64,000 nt of DNA, from NCBI RefSeq assembly GCF_014905175.1, contig NC_057791.1:19754537-19818536 (forward strand). The letters run 5' to 3'. The DNA is from Aphidius gifuensis. Taxonomy: Eukaryota; Arthropoda; Insecta; Hymenoptera; Braconidae. Of this stretch, positions 48,901 to 62,900 are shown in pieces. Numbering within the stretch: position 1 is the first letter of the stretch; every line of letters starts with the position of its first letter. A program made the translations under genes and the position numbers. The notes below the pieces were generated by a model. It searched no databases and was not told where the DNA came from. It was given only the letters and a program-made list of their open reading frames with translations.

Positions 48901-51900
48901 TTAATGTACAAGTGGTGGAACGATAAAAGTAACAAATACGGTAATTTAGCTTGTTAATGAATTCAGTTGGCAAAGGCTCAGATCTCCACCATGAACTCCT
49001 TCGGCAGCAGTAACACCGAACAAAATTATTTGCTTTAAAAAACATTTAAAATAAATAAATGAAATTAATTTTAAAAATAAATAATATTTATATAAATAAA
49101 ATCAGAATGTAAAATCTTGTTCATTTAATTATAATTAATACGTATTGGTTATAAAATTTTATTTGCAAAATTAACCAAATGATATTTTCATGAGTTTAAT
49201 TATCCAAATAATCGTTATACCATCCAGTGATTTATAATTGCATTTTATTTTTTCAACTAACAATGTCATTCTAATTATCATCAACGTTTTATATTAATTA
49301 AAATTAATAATTATAAAAAATAAACAAAAATAATGATTTAAATACAATCTGATAATTAAATTTTTATTTTGATCAATTTTTTAACTTGATTTATATGAAA
49401 ATTATATTACAAAGTAACAATGTTTATTTGCAATATAAATGTTTTATCAACAATTGAAGAGGTAAATGGGAGGAGAGTTAATGCTGTTTGCACAATTTGA
49501 ATATATACAGTCTGGTTGAGAAGAGACACACAGCAAAATGTAAAGTCAAATATTGGATACCAATACTCGTTCTCATTGATATCATTTATTGCAAGGGTGA
49601 ATTGGACATAATTTCAACACAGTTGATCAATAAACACCGTTAATTCATTGGCATTAAACCAATTTAAAATAAATTTTAAAAAAATAATAACAAATTTTTT
49701 TATAATTTTAAATTTTATTATAAAAATAAATTTCGATATACCAAGAGCTATTAAAAATTGAAAAAAAAATCAACAAGTGTTTAAATAAAAGATTAAAAAT
49801 TTCATGAACAATTAATATTTTGATAAATCCAATGAACGTATTAAATGACGAATTTATAAAAAGTGGTCGAGTGGTCAAGTGAGATAGAGAATTACCAAAT
49901 ATCAAATAAAATATATATATGGATACCATGAAACATTTTGAATGTCACGCAACATTGGTCTATACAGTTGAGCTCTGAATCTCGTTGGGAAAACCAACTA
50001 AACCGGCTTATTATAAATTAATACAGAAGGTGTGCGCATTACGATACGCACCACCAAACTATGTTTGTATCGCTTTTTGATAATGTTATCGGATATTCAA
50101 ATTGACCATGTTTATCAAATTTATTGTTATCCAATATTATTTATAAATATATATATATTCAATATGTTTTATCTTTCTCTCTTTATATTTATTCACCAAT
50201 TCTTGCATTAATCTGATGGAAATTGGTTGAATTTTCAGCTCGATGGATTAGCTGACAATGATCATATTGATGTTCATAAATCCGTTATTATCCATCTATT
50301 CCCACGAGTATGATCAAGACCTTTTGACTTTTTCTATTTTCATGTATATATTTCATATTTAACCAGCGAATTTTCCAAACAATATCAAGATCAAATTGTC
50401 GAGTTGTGATTCTCTGGATAATGTTAAATTTTCTCTTCTTTTTTTTATGTTTCAAAGTAAATATATATATAAGAAGAAGAAGACTGAAGAGTGAACTGTC
50501 ATCAATGACTCTGGATACTTTGTTGTCTAGCCAAAGCACTTTTTAAGAGAGTATATGAATATCGTGACGTTCGTGAAATTGCCATAGTCACGCTGAAACA
50601 ACATGATGTTGTGTTGTATGTGTCGTTATAACGCCCCGTTATATTAAAGGCATATATATATTGTATTTAAAATCGTGCGAGATTTTAAACGATAACACTA
50701 ACCACTTCGTGATAATGATGATTATGATAATGCCTCGTCATATTTAACGACAATTAATTTCAGTCTCAAAACTTTTTTCTATTAATAATTATTAAATTAA
50801 TGGATTTTCGATTTTAATTTTTTAAATTTTTATTTTAAATTACAGGATCAATTTTAGTAATCAAGTGTTTTATATTAATTGATTATTTTTAGTTTTTTTT
50901 TTTTATTTGTAAATGAATTAATTAACTAATAACGAATTTATAGGAGATGGCTAATTAATAAATATTGCTTACTCGTTTATAACATGTGGGATTAACGATT
51001 TAAGCGGTCATAGGCTAAAACGAGTTATGAGACGGCGAAAAGCCGCGTTCATTCGATCGTAAAACGCTATTCATGTGCATATACAAAAAGTTACAACAAC
51101 ATGCCTGAATTTTCAATTTATATATTTATATATTTTGACATTAAGAATTCTTTAATTTTTTAAAAAAATTAATCAAATTGGATTTGAAAAATTTAAAATA
51201 TGAATGGACTTAAAAAAAATTTGATACTGACATTTTTTGAATGAATGAATCACTGGGGATAATAATATTAAAATTTCATTTGTGCTTAAGATTTTATTTA
51301 TTTTTTTTTTTATTTTGAAAATGTGGAAGAGGAGAAATGCGAACGAAAGGAGTAATTTTATAAGGGAATTCAATTGCCCTCCTACATCCGGGAGTGAAAT
51401 ATAAGTCTGCGTCGCATGAAATAAGAGCCGATTGGATTGAAAGAGTATCTACTGCTACTCGATATCTACTTATACGACCTGTGCCGACACTCAAACTTCT
51501 TTTCTATATTTTTTTAAAATTTTTTTATTATATTTTTTTTCGTCTTTTTTCGTGACTTCGTATCAACTTGCCGCGTTTACTTTTCTTGGACGCTTTCTGT
51601 CGTAAAAACTCAATTTAAAAAAATGCATTTTATATATAAAATTTTCAATTGTATATATGTGAAATCATATTTAAATAAATGCGATATATTCAAAAATTAT
51701 TATTGTCATGTTGAGAAAAAAAAGCAATAAATTACTTTTCCTATTTTTTCATAAAATCAAAAGATAAATGTTATTTAAAATAACTAAAATCGTTTATCAT
51801 AAACGCACCCTCAATGTAATATCATTTTGTAAATTAAAAATTAATAACATAGATAAGATGAGAGATTACATCATCGGATATCAATGATTCATCGACATGA

Positions 51901-54900
51901 ATAAACACGATGAGCTGTTGAAACGTACAGAATGTTCATGACGAGAACATATTTTTTTATGATATGGCAGGTAATTTGTTTGAGTGGAGATCCTGCATGA
52001 TACACATTTCCCTCCATCAAAGCCACCATGAAAAAAAAAAAAACTAAATAAATAAAAAAATTATCACAGAAAAAGTACGGTTTGAAAAAAACAAAAATTC
52101 AATTATACATACTATCCAACATTCAAAACTACATTAAATTAAAAAAAAAACAGAGAATAACTTATATATATTTTACGTATTTTATATCTTCACCGTTATC
52201 GTTTGGTGGTTAATAAAATAAAGTTAAACATAAAGTAACTCTGCGCATATATTGCTTTATGAAAATTCTCATAACTCGGTGGACAAACATTAGTCGTTGA
52301 GTGTACAACCACAATATAACCGACAAACTAAACAACTTTCAATCATATTTAATTGTTGCTGAGTGCGTATATATACATACGTGAACTTTAACTCTGAACC
52401 TCGATTGGCACAAAGTGCGAGTATGCACTTTATAAATTAATAAAAATAATAAAAGACCATCAAAAAAAATAAATTTGTCAAAAGTATTTTAAAATATATA
52501 AAAGCATAGAAAAAAAAAATGGAATGATACTACTGGTCACTACTGAAAACATCAGCTATAAAAAAAAGATAAAAATGTACCAACATGTATGTTAAAAAAA
52601 TAAATAAAAAATATAAATTTATTTATATGAAGATGTAAGTAGAGGATAAACAAAGTAGCAAAGTAACGAATAATTTCAATGTTTCTTTGAGTTGCTCATA
52701 CATATTTATTCATGGCGTGTGTATGCCAACATATGTATGGAATATATACAAGAATTTACAATGACAGTCCATATAAGCAAATCCAAGAAGACATAATAAT
52801 GGTGGTCCTCGATGTGGTGGCCCTCTTAAACATCACATCTTTTTGTTTTATAAAATATAATAATAATAAAAATGATGAAAAAGAATTAAAAAAGTTATTA
52901 TTTTGCCTTGAGAAAAATAATAATTATAAAATTTATATCTTTAAATAGTGTGAGAATATAATCAGAGAGAAAAATTATTTAAGAGTAAGAGAAAATGGAG
53001 AAAGGTAGAGAGATAATAAATGGCAATTTTAAAAAGTCATTAAAGGTCAAATGACGAGAGGGGTGTAAGCCAGAAGAACGTAAAAAACTCATTCAGTGTC
53101 ATGATTTTAATTGAGGGTATGAGAGAGAGAAATAAGAGAATAAAATGAAAAAAAAAAGAGAGATGAGAATGTTACATTGCCATTCTCGCACGCGTCTCAA
53201 TTTGTTCGAGGTCTCAGATTTGATTCATGTACACAGTGCGAATATACCACAGGGGCAAAAGTCACAAGCATGTTTATAGAAAAAAAAAAAAAACAACAAA
53301 TTCCAAAGTACAGTCACGCGTTATAATTTTTTTATAATTATATTTGACCAGTTTCTCTGAGGGTTGAATTATATATTATATAAAATTAATTTTTATTTAC
53401 TAATGATTATTAAAAGAAAGAAAAAAATAATAGTTATATTTTAATGGACTTTTTTTTTAAAATTAATTTGAGAATTATTTTTCATTTTGAATAGCAAAGT
53501 ATGTTGAATTATTTAAAACCAAATTTGTCACTGAGAATTGAATCGAGCTTAAAAATAAAAAAGGTCAAAAGTTTTTTCTTGATTTTAGGATTTTTATAAA
53601 TTTTGTATATATTTATTTTTTTCTCAATTATTTTTAATTCCCATATCCTGTTTGTTTAATTTTATAAATATATTTTTTGACCTCACTTTTATTATATGAA
53701 ATTTTTTTTTAGCTCACATTAATTATCAAAGGCTGCTGGAATTTTTTTTTCAAAATAAATATTGTGGTTTCTTGATAAAATTGACAGTGGTCAAAAAAAT
53801 GTATTTTTAATTTATAACGTGAACTCTTGTTAATTTAAAAAACAGCATTGATTTTATATATAGAATATGAAAGGATTATATTCTTTGTAATTATCCATAT
53901 TACTTGTATCTCTTTTCAGCTTTTATAAACAACGTTATTCACCCTCCATAACCGATTGATAAAAAAAAAAAAAAAAGCATACCAGTTGCTCTGTTAATAA
54001 ACCTACATATAACCCATCGAAAAAAATTTCATTTGCATAAAAGGTAAAAGTTATCAATGTACACACATGTAAATATGACTCAAAAACTTTCATATATATT
54101 TGCACACAAATTCAGGAAAATGAAAGGCCAAATCACCATCATTGGTAATATAAATATTTTCAATAATTTAAAAAATTACATAGACAAAAAAAAATAAATA
54201 AATACTATTCATCAAAATTCAAAAGATTAAAAAAAAAAATGTATATTTCATTCGAGATTAATTAATTTGCTCCAGCATTTTAATTAATGCCTACTTTAAT
54301 AAAAAACTTTTTTTATTTTTTAAATATTTAATGATAACAAGTAATAATTTTGACAAGTAAATTTATAAAAAATAACATTATCTACCACCCATAGAGAAGT
54401 AACAGTTGTAAAAATAAAAAATAAGATATTTATAAATGCACATGATAGAAATATCAATTGAAAAAATAAAATTTTACCCTCGACTTTTAGCTACTGTGTA
54501 GTTTAAATTTTAATACAAAATATATATATGTATATACCAAAAAGATGATAAACGAAGGAGGATGAGAGTAAGAATGTTGAGACCACACGACTCGTGCTTC
54601 TTCGACACACGAATATAATGACCCTTGGGACTTGTATTAACATGAAAAACCTTGTCATACCAACATGATGATAAATAATGCATTTTACAATCTGCATTGT
54701 GTCGATGCTGATAAAAAAAAAAAAACAACGAAAAAGGATATCAAGCATAAATAAATTTGAAGAATGACAAAGATGACAATATATTTATCTTAAAAGTGCG
54801 AACAAAAGATCAACCGACTCTAAATATTTTCATGACAACTGTCTTTTCATGGCAATTTGCAAAAAAAATAATTGATTAATTAACAACAACAGTTGTTAAA

Positions 54901-55065
54901 ATGAAATTTAAAAAATTTAACAATTTAAGTGTAAAATTATATACTAAAAAAATTTCTAAGAAATAAAGTATACTTGTTACATTTTTTTTGATGGCATAAA
55001 GTTGTTGCGTGACTGAATTCATCATTTTCAATTTTTGGTTCCTTGTTAAATAACTTATCAGAGGG
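39970..55065. other. No gene recognised; long AT-rich stretch
   Basis: Contains homopolymer runs, a GT microsatellite near 47942-47955, and scattered less AT-rich patches (42780-42920, 43670-43810, 44600-44800, 46430-46790, 48950-49020, 51320-51490). Some patches hold open frames of 45-100 codons on one strand, without recognisable domains or consistent splice sites. A TATAAATAA at 46442 with TCAGT at 46466-46470 forms a core-promoter-like pair on the plus strand. Confidence 0.45.
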
Positions 55066-56538
55066 TCAATGATCCTCATCTTGATTTTCATCTGATGTTG
55101 GTGATTCAATAGAACTAAATATTTAGAAAAACAAAAAGTAATATTATTTATTTTATTTAATCAATTTTTGTCATTACGATATATTTTTTAAACCTCTGAC
55201 TTGATGATTGAGGTGAATGAGTAGCTGTTTTTGCAAAAGAAAAATATATACACCAATAATTAACTTTAACCAAACGCATCCCATATGGTGCGTCAGCCGT
55301 TTTTTAAATTCAACCCTACTTATATAAAATTTCGGTGTGAATATACGAAAATTTAAATTCATTATTTATTTTGAATAACTTGAATATAATTTATTCAAAC
55401 ATTAAACCTTTCTGAGCTTTTTTTTTTTTGTTTATTTTAATTTTTCTTTTCTTTCAATCATTATTATTTAAACTTTACAACATTTATAAAAATTGAAATT
55501 AAAAACCTTCATTTCTTGAGTTTAATGGAAGAAAAAAATATATATTACGCAAAAGGGTGCAATTTTTATTGTGTCGTGAGGCTATCCTTTTCTATTTTCA
55601 ATCTGATTTTCATTGGCGCAGTGCCAACGCTTGGTGACATCTACAAATGACGATTGCGTGTATAAACAACAATCTCTATAGTTTAATAAATCTGACGTGT
55701 TGCCCCCTGGTCACTCGATAATCATGACAGAATCAACATTTTCACATTTGACATTTACATGTTCATACAAAAAAAAAGAAAAAAAAAATGTAATTTTTTA
55801 CAAAATTAAATATATATTTATAAAATTTATAAAAACATTAAAATACTTTTTTAACAAACACCTGTTCTCCAGTAATATTTTACGATCAATTAGATTTTTT
55901 AAAAATGTTTACTTTTTAAAATGAGTACAGGAAGCAGGTGCTTTTTAAATCACTGCCGATCGGTATTTAAAAAATTTTTGTAATCGGTATATTGATGAAT
56001 GACAAACAAATATCTCGATTCAAATTAAAGAGAATAAAAAAATGAAAAACAAGTTAATATATGCTTTGAGTAACGCAAATCAATATCCGCTTGTCCTCAT
56101 TTTTTTTTTTTTTTTTAATTATTTTTAATTCATGTCAACACTTGATCAAAGGTAAAACTGATTTCTTTGAAACTTTCGAATAATTATTAATTAATTATTT
56201 TTTTAATAAGGGATTTTTATTTTTCTTTGCAGTCGTCAATATACATCTGCTGTTGAAAAGCAAGATTTATATATATGTATTTTTTTTATTTTTTTATTTA
56301 GAGTGGCATGAGTTGAGTATATCGAATTTTTTCAAAGAGTAATGATAAAATAAAAAATATATAAAAAATTAACTGACTGATGTTACAACTGGCAAATTTT
56401 TTGGCAAATTTAATACCCGGGTATTTAAAATTAAATATATGATGTTGGCTGTTTTATATTTTTTTTATTTTTTGATGGTTCATTGCATACCTTTTAAAAG
56501 GTCTTACTTGATGTACCAGGTGGTTTACAGGTGTCTGA
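55066..56538 (-). other. Exon-like segments on the minus strand, partly repeated
   Basis: Three splice-bounded pieces are seen: about 56508-56538 (ends TCAA|GTAAG), 55194-55224 (after a CAAAAACAG acceptor; ends AGAG|GTTTAA) and from 55114 (after AAATATTTAG). Joined, their phases agree, and one frame reads a Ser/Pro/acid-rich tail (SDTCKPPGTS, then THSPQSSSQSS, then SPTSDENQDEDH) before TGA at 55066-55068. A second frame is also open through all three. The first two pieces resemble each other (CACCT...CATCAAGT.AGA..TTTAAAA), so they may be copies of a degenerate repeat rather than exons of a gene. Confidence 0.28.
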
Positions 56539-59153
56539 CTTTGCCAAAAGACCAAAGTAATTACAAATATATATTTTTTTTCATTCACTCTTGAATTGGT
56601 TTTGAAACTAAAGTTGAAAGAAAAAAAAACATTAAACAAGTTGATAAATTTGTATAATAATACTTTTTTATATACAAACATATTTTTTATATTTTAATTA
56701 TACAATTTGTTTCCTTTAATTATTGTTCCAGATTATATGAGTTTCAATAGAAGGAGTCATTGACATCGAACTTTAATTTCCATCATCAACTGCAAGGATA
56801 ATGAGTCAAGGAATTTTTTGATTAATTATTTTTTTTTTTTGTTTTAAAAAATTCCATTATCCATTTTTTGATTTGACAAGTATATTTTGATTCTTATTAA
56901 TTATTAATAAGGCACGAGATGACAGTGTGTGACTTTGAATGCTGATTAAAATGTGATAAAAATTGAAAGACGATCAAAAACAGATACTCAATTGTTAAGA
57001 CGACTATGTGCATCGTATGAACGTTCTGAAAATCATAAAAATAAATAAATATCTATATATAAAAAACTTAAAGATTATTTCTATATCTTACTCACTTCAT
57101 TTTACAAACTCATACGTGACTTTATTTTTCAATTCTGGCATCGTGCGTTATTTTCAATACAAAACTATTGGATATTTGATAAATAAGGAAAATTGGCAAA
57201 AGGCCTGGTTTGTGTCCTGGACATACTGAAAATAACACACAGAGTAAATATTCTGGACATGAAAGTTGGAATATTGAACGAAATATTGAATATAAAATCA
57301 AACTGATATAGAAATTGCATTTATGGAGCGTCAACAATGCAATATGATTTTTTAAAATTTTTTATCAACTCTAAATTATAATTCACATAAAGTCACATTT
57401 ATTTTATAAATTTAATTCCATTTTATCCAATGATTTTAATACTACAACTATTTTAAAATACAAACTATGCTTAACTATGCTTTTTCTTGTCGCTTAGATT
57501 TTATCTAAATCATTTTTTTTTTTATAATAAAAATATCGTGAGATTATTCTTTAAATAATTAAATTACATCAAAAAATTATCCTGTACAATTTAACGATAC
57601 ACATTAATTTTTTTTTTAATTTTATAATAGTAATAAAAATGAATTTTCAATAGACAACAATAAAACTGCGAATGTTATTTTCAAATTTTTTATTTATTTT
57701 ATCAATACACTTGTAAATCAAAATTTTTTCCATGACATACAATACCACCCACCGTTATATTTGTGGGCTGAACACGCGTGGTTAGATTGAGCAAAGATTA
57801 AATGGACGAGTTGTTATCTTGTCTCAACAAAGCACATGTATTTTCGTTTAATGTCGATAAGAACAATGAGATTGTTCTCGGATATAAAATAATAATACAC
57901 AAAAACAAAAAAGAAAACTAAATAAATAAATACAAGATAAAATACAAAAAAAAAATAAAATATTGTTCCAAACATTTTATACATTACCAGATATAAATTT
58001 TAAACCATTAAAAAAAAAATTTTTTTCATTCAGTTTTATTTAAAAATAAAAGTTAAAATAATTGTTATATTGAAATACCCTTAAAAAAATAAATAATAAA
58101 TACATAAACAATACCATCATTATTTTACCAAAAAAATTTATCCAACAAAAGATTATTTATACAAAGAATAAAAAAATAAAAAAAAAATAGTAATATTTAT
58201 TTAAAAATAAAAAAATTATTTTCATTTTGAATTGAAATAGTAAAAAATATTAAAATGTTAGAGAAGCCATATTATTCAATGAAATAAAATAAAAACAGAG
58301 TAAAAAATGAGAAAAAAAAAGAGTTGAGTTTGTGGCTTCATTGGATGGTTATATTTATTATCTTTTTTACGAAACGAAAATTCGAATGAGAAGAAAAGCT
58401 TATAGCTAGAACATAGAACTATTTTTGTATGATTAAAAGGGTGGTAGGGAGAGGGTTGAATATGAATCCAAAAAACTTTTAGCATATATATATACATAAT
58501 GAAGGACATCAGGTCGACATGACCAGATTTTCGTAGTTTTCATGTGACCATACAAAAGAGGTATTGAAAATGTTGGACTGACGAGTCGCTGAATACGATC
58601 GAAACTGGAATGAGAACTTTCATCACGCATGGAAAAATGAACCAAAGGGATAATATGTGTATGTATATGTATATATAAAAGAGTTAGAAATACGATAATA
58701 TATACCCTCGATCCAGACGAGTGTATTCACTGTCGTTGTACCAACCCTTTTCCTCACTCACTTACTCATTTCACTATATCTATAAATGTTTTTTTTTTAT
58801 TATTTTTTTGCTTCCTTTTTTCTATTTTTTTTTATTCCCTTTTTTTTTATGCACCCTGCCTCCGATCAGCCGTGTAATGATTTAACTCGTCTGCATATTG
58901 CGCCTCCATTAATCATCGAGATTACTTTACCAAGAATGCTTTTTTTTTTCTTTTTAATTTTTTTTTTTAAATAAATAAAATGTCTACAAAAAAAAATTGA
59001 TTCTGAAAACTGCTTGTACAGTTTTTTTTTTCTATTATATATTTATTTTAATTTATTATCTTTTGGATTATTGAAATATAAAGCTTTTTCAAAAAAAAAA
59101 AAATATATTACCTAAAAGGTTTTGAGCTTTTTTTATTTTAAATTTAATTTGTT
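56539..59153. other. No gene assembled; minus-strand coding-like scraps
   Basis: Short minus-strand frames near 57122-57337 and 58433-58645 look partly protein-like, but stops and missing donors prevent a model. AT-rich DNA otherwise, with a TATATAAAAG near 58673. Confidence 0.4.
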
Positions 59154-59726
59154 AAATTTGTGAAAATGCATTTTTTATAATTTTTTATGAGTATATATTT
59201 TAATCTTTGTTGATGTAGAAATGTGTTGATGATGATGATGGTTTGTATTGATATTGTTCAACATAGATGTTGAACAAAATGAATGCAATTGTACAATAAT
59301 GATGGGTTTCATTGATTCTATTGATGGATTCAAGTTCAGAGACACAATTGGACTATATCAATTGCATGAGTTGAGTGCTCAGTCTGTACATATAAATATA
59401 CATATATACAAATGTGAACAGTGTAAAGGGAAGTTTTCTATTCAATCGACCTTCAATCTGAAATCGTATATATATACAATATATGTTTATGGAGAGATTT
59501 GTATTGAAAGATGGACATTGAAGGGTTTGGAATATTGTCATGTTCCATTTGAGAACATCTTGCTTCCTTCAAAATTCAACCTCTGCATCAATCCTTTTCT
59601 CAATTGATACATCACCTTTTTTTTCTCCTTCTTCTTCTTCTCGAAAAAAAAAAAAAAAAAAACATGAGTTATTTATTTGGAATAAATATTAGAGGAAGAA
59701 TTGAACAAAAAAAAGGCAAAAATGTA
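59154..59726 (+). repeat. Direct repeat DR1, copy 2 (near-identical to 13582-14140)
   Basis: Same orientation as copy 1 and nearly identical from about 59162 to 59630, with fading edges to about 59726. Here the plus-strand frame 59248-59607 is open for about 119 codons because the TA dinucleotide near 59470 is present. It begins with TTG, and its first ATG is about residue 18. The peptide includes YKCEQCKGKFS, which resembles the first half of a C2H2 zinc finger but lacks the histidines. Coding status is doubtful. It also holds the palindrome at 59254-59277. No transposon ends are visible. Confidence 0.85.
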
Positions 59727-59952
59727 TACGAGCTTTTTGGCGTGTGACTTGCACGTGCACGTGGTCTTCATGGAAGTTACTCAAATACTACTTTTTTCAT
59801 CATTTTCAATTACCTTTATTCATTTTATTTTTTTTTTCCGCTCGTTCTTCCTATCTTTTTGTTGTTCATTGTCTTTTATCACCCTAGCAATTCAGATTTT
59901 TCGAATTATATAAATCTTTTGTCAAAATCGATTATATCGTTTTTGAATTTAC

Positions 59953-59999
59953 TGGACAATGAAAATCTGGACCTTTTGCACGTGCCTTGCTATTTCGAT
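59953..59999 (-). other. Candidate 47-nt exon, minus strand
   Basis: A very long poly-pyrimidine tract ends in TTTACAG, followed by 47 nt and then GTAAAT. One frame reads RNSKARAKGPDFHCP and ends in phase 0, which could join the minus-strand piece at 56538. A second frame is also open. The protein is not recognised. Confidence 0.25.
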
Positions 60000-62900
60000 C
60001 TGTAAAAAAAAAAAAAAACAAAAATATACGAATTACTAAACCATTCAAAGTCAATTCTCATTTAATGTTTAAAAATAAATAAAAAAATTATTTTGTACAT
60101 GCAGTATATATTGCTGCCTAAAATTATTTAACTACTTTTTATTATTTTAATTTATTTTTATATATTTATTTTTTTTTACCAGTTTGACTTTGTATTGGCA
60201 ATTTATGGTGGGGTCCAATGAAGAGCAAAGTTGAAAATACAGTCGTGGAAGAAATGAATAATAAAATCATGATTTGAATACAATTGAAAATTTTATATTA
60301 TTATTTTCATTTTGTTATATATTTATTATTATTATTTATTCATTTTTATCATACTTTAGTTTTTATTTTTTTTTTCATTTTTTTAAATCATGATTTTTTA
60401 TTCAATACACGAATAAATATGTAAAAAATAATTTTAAAATAATTTTACAAATAAAAAGTATAAAAATAAATAAATATCCATAGTGTTGGATGTTAATTTT
60501 TTTTTATCGAGTCAAGTCACGTGAATGAGAACAATTTTTTTTTTTTATTATTTTAGTCTCTAATTTAAAAACCGTACTACAAACAACGAGTGATAAGTGG
60601 GGTATCCCACGCACTATTAAAAAAAATAAATCCAAATAAAAAATCTAGATATAATAAAATTCTTAAAATCACATTAAAAAAAATAAAAAAAAAAAAAGAA
60701 TAAATTATTGTCGTTTAAATAAAAAAAAAAAAAACCAAAATAAAACGTATGATTAGTTTATATATATAATAAAATGTAAAATTCATTATAATTACAAAAT
60801 TAGGGTCATTTCGTCACATTTGATTATTCAGACTAAACCACACCTAGTAATTTAAATACATTGATATGCATTAGGCTAAATTACCGGATGGAATCTCTTC
60901 TCCAGAAGAATGCACTATAAAAAATATAAAAAATAAATCGACTAACAAAACAAAAAGAAGAACAAGAAGAAGAGCAAGAAAAAAATTAAATATGATGAAA
61001 AAACTTAATTTTAGATATATATTTTTGAAGAGACTTGGATTGACGCAAGTTTCATTGTCCATAGTAGATCACGTCGGTATTTTCGCGAGGGTGAAAATGC
61101 GTTGGTTGTGGATTTGAAGAGAGAGGGAGAGACAGAGAGATGAGGTGTATTCGTCGTACCGAATAATAGATATTACCACACAACCGGGTCCATGTGCCAA
61201 CGTTGAAAATTGATTGGACATGTGATAAGGCACACGCTTGTATCCCCCCATCAATACATGAGTTTTGCCTCGCCTTCGATTTCATCTCTCTCTCTGTCTA
61301 TCACTCTCTTTACCCCTCATGACCACTTTGATACACGTGCGTTCGCGCAACCAATGTACATTGTAACATGAGTGTCCAACTGAAATAAAATTTTTATACA
61401 AGTTTTAAAAATAATCCAAACAATTTAATTACAATGTTCATGGAAAAAAAAGATTGATTTTCAAAACGAGTTTGTTATTTGGTACCTTGATTTTCAGTTT
61501 ATTTATTTTTTTTTTTGGCACATAAATTTTAGATTATGCGATATAAATTTATATTCCCAAAACTATATAAAAAAAAATGAGAAAAAAACATTTATAGAGG
61601 CTTATGTAAATGCGGGTAATTAATTTTGTGAATCCTATCGTCTACCACCCAAAAGAGGGAGGGAATTAAACGCGAGGTACTTTATACGTAGAGAACGACA
61701 TTGTTGTGGAAAAATTCAGAGTTCACTGGCCCACTGTTAATTTGAAAAATAAAAAAAAAATTCACTTAATTTTCAATAATTGAAAATAAAAGAATTTAAA
61801 AAAAAAAATAGATATATTGGTTTGATAAAAAAAGTAGTATATTTTTTTTTCATTTAAATAAAAAATCAAAAGTCAATTTTGGTAAAATTAAAAAATAAAA
61901 ATAAAATATTGAATAAAAGCCAGGAGATTGGTTGCGAAATATAAAATTCATAATTATAAAATAGAAAATGATGGAAAAGCCTGATGAATACTGCCGTCAT
62001 AATCTGTAATTTTTTTTTTTTTATTTTTTATTATTTTTATGGTGAATTGAACTCGGTTAATATGTCTATCGTGAAAAATTCGTTAATTTCACAGTGACTG
62101 AATACGAGCTGCCAAAAATGTATTATACTTTTTATAAATTTATAAAATAAATTTTTCAATATTTATATATTTGCAAAATGTCAATTGTACCACGTGGATA
62201 AGCTTTTTGAATTCTCATCGAGGGTTTTTGTCACCCTATGTACATAAAACATGCATTATTGAGGCTTAAATTCATTAGGTTTTAGTTGTTGAAGATTTTC
62301 ATTTTATTACAGGGTGAGTAAATTTAAAAATCCTATTCAATTTGTTGACAATTTTTTACTGTGTTTGTTACTAATTTTTATAAAAAGCTTTCGTCAGTTT
62401 ATGAAATATATTGAACGTCATATTTGACAAGTCATAAATATTCCCCTTGTGAATTTCTTTGATTGAAAATAATATAAAATAAAAAAGACATTTGGAACAC
62501 GTAAATCCTTGAAGTCTCTTGTCCATCAGGCGTGACTATCTTTCTATCAATTTATCAGATTAAAATCAAATATACTATACCAAAAAAAAAAAAAGAAAGA
62601 ATTTAAGTATGAAATATTTTTTTTTTCTAAATATATTTTTCAATGATAATTGTAATAATAATAAATATTATAAAATGATAACTATTTTGTAAAACTTCCT
62701 GAGGGTATTTACTTAATGCCCGACGAGACGCATTCAATTTCACGTTTAAGTTGAGATTTAAGATGCAGCGTCAGCGTCCCTGTAGATACGCATCTTCATC
62801 ATCCCTTGTTTTTTTTTTTTATTCTCTTCTTTATAATATTTTTATTATTTTTATTACTCTTAGTAAATTTTTCTATTTTAAAATTTTTTTTATCTATTTA

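Noticed and set aside
48957..49035. Minus-strand frame (FGVTAAEGVHGGDLSLCQ...) and opposite-strand ATG with a good start context
   Set aside because: Only about 25-30 codons on either strand, no exon chain; kept only as a possible conserved noncoding patch.
51294..51494. Minus-strand 66-codon frame in a GC-richer patch
   Set aside because: No motif, no splice sites and a low-complexity lysine end; probably chance.
56412..56425. 14-bp palindrome AATACCCGGGTATT
   Set aside because: Perfect but single and short; no context gives it meaning.
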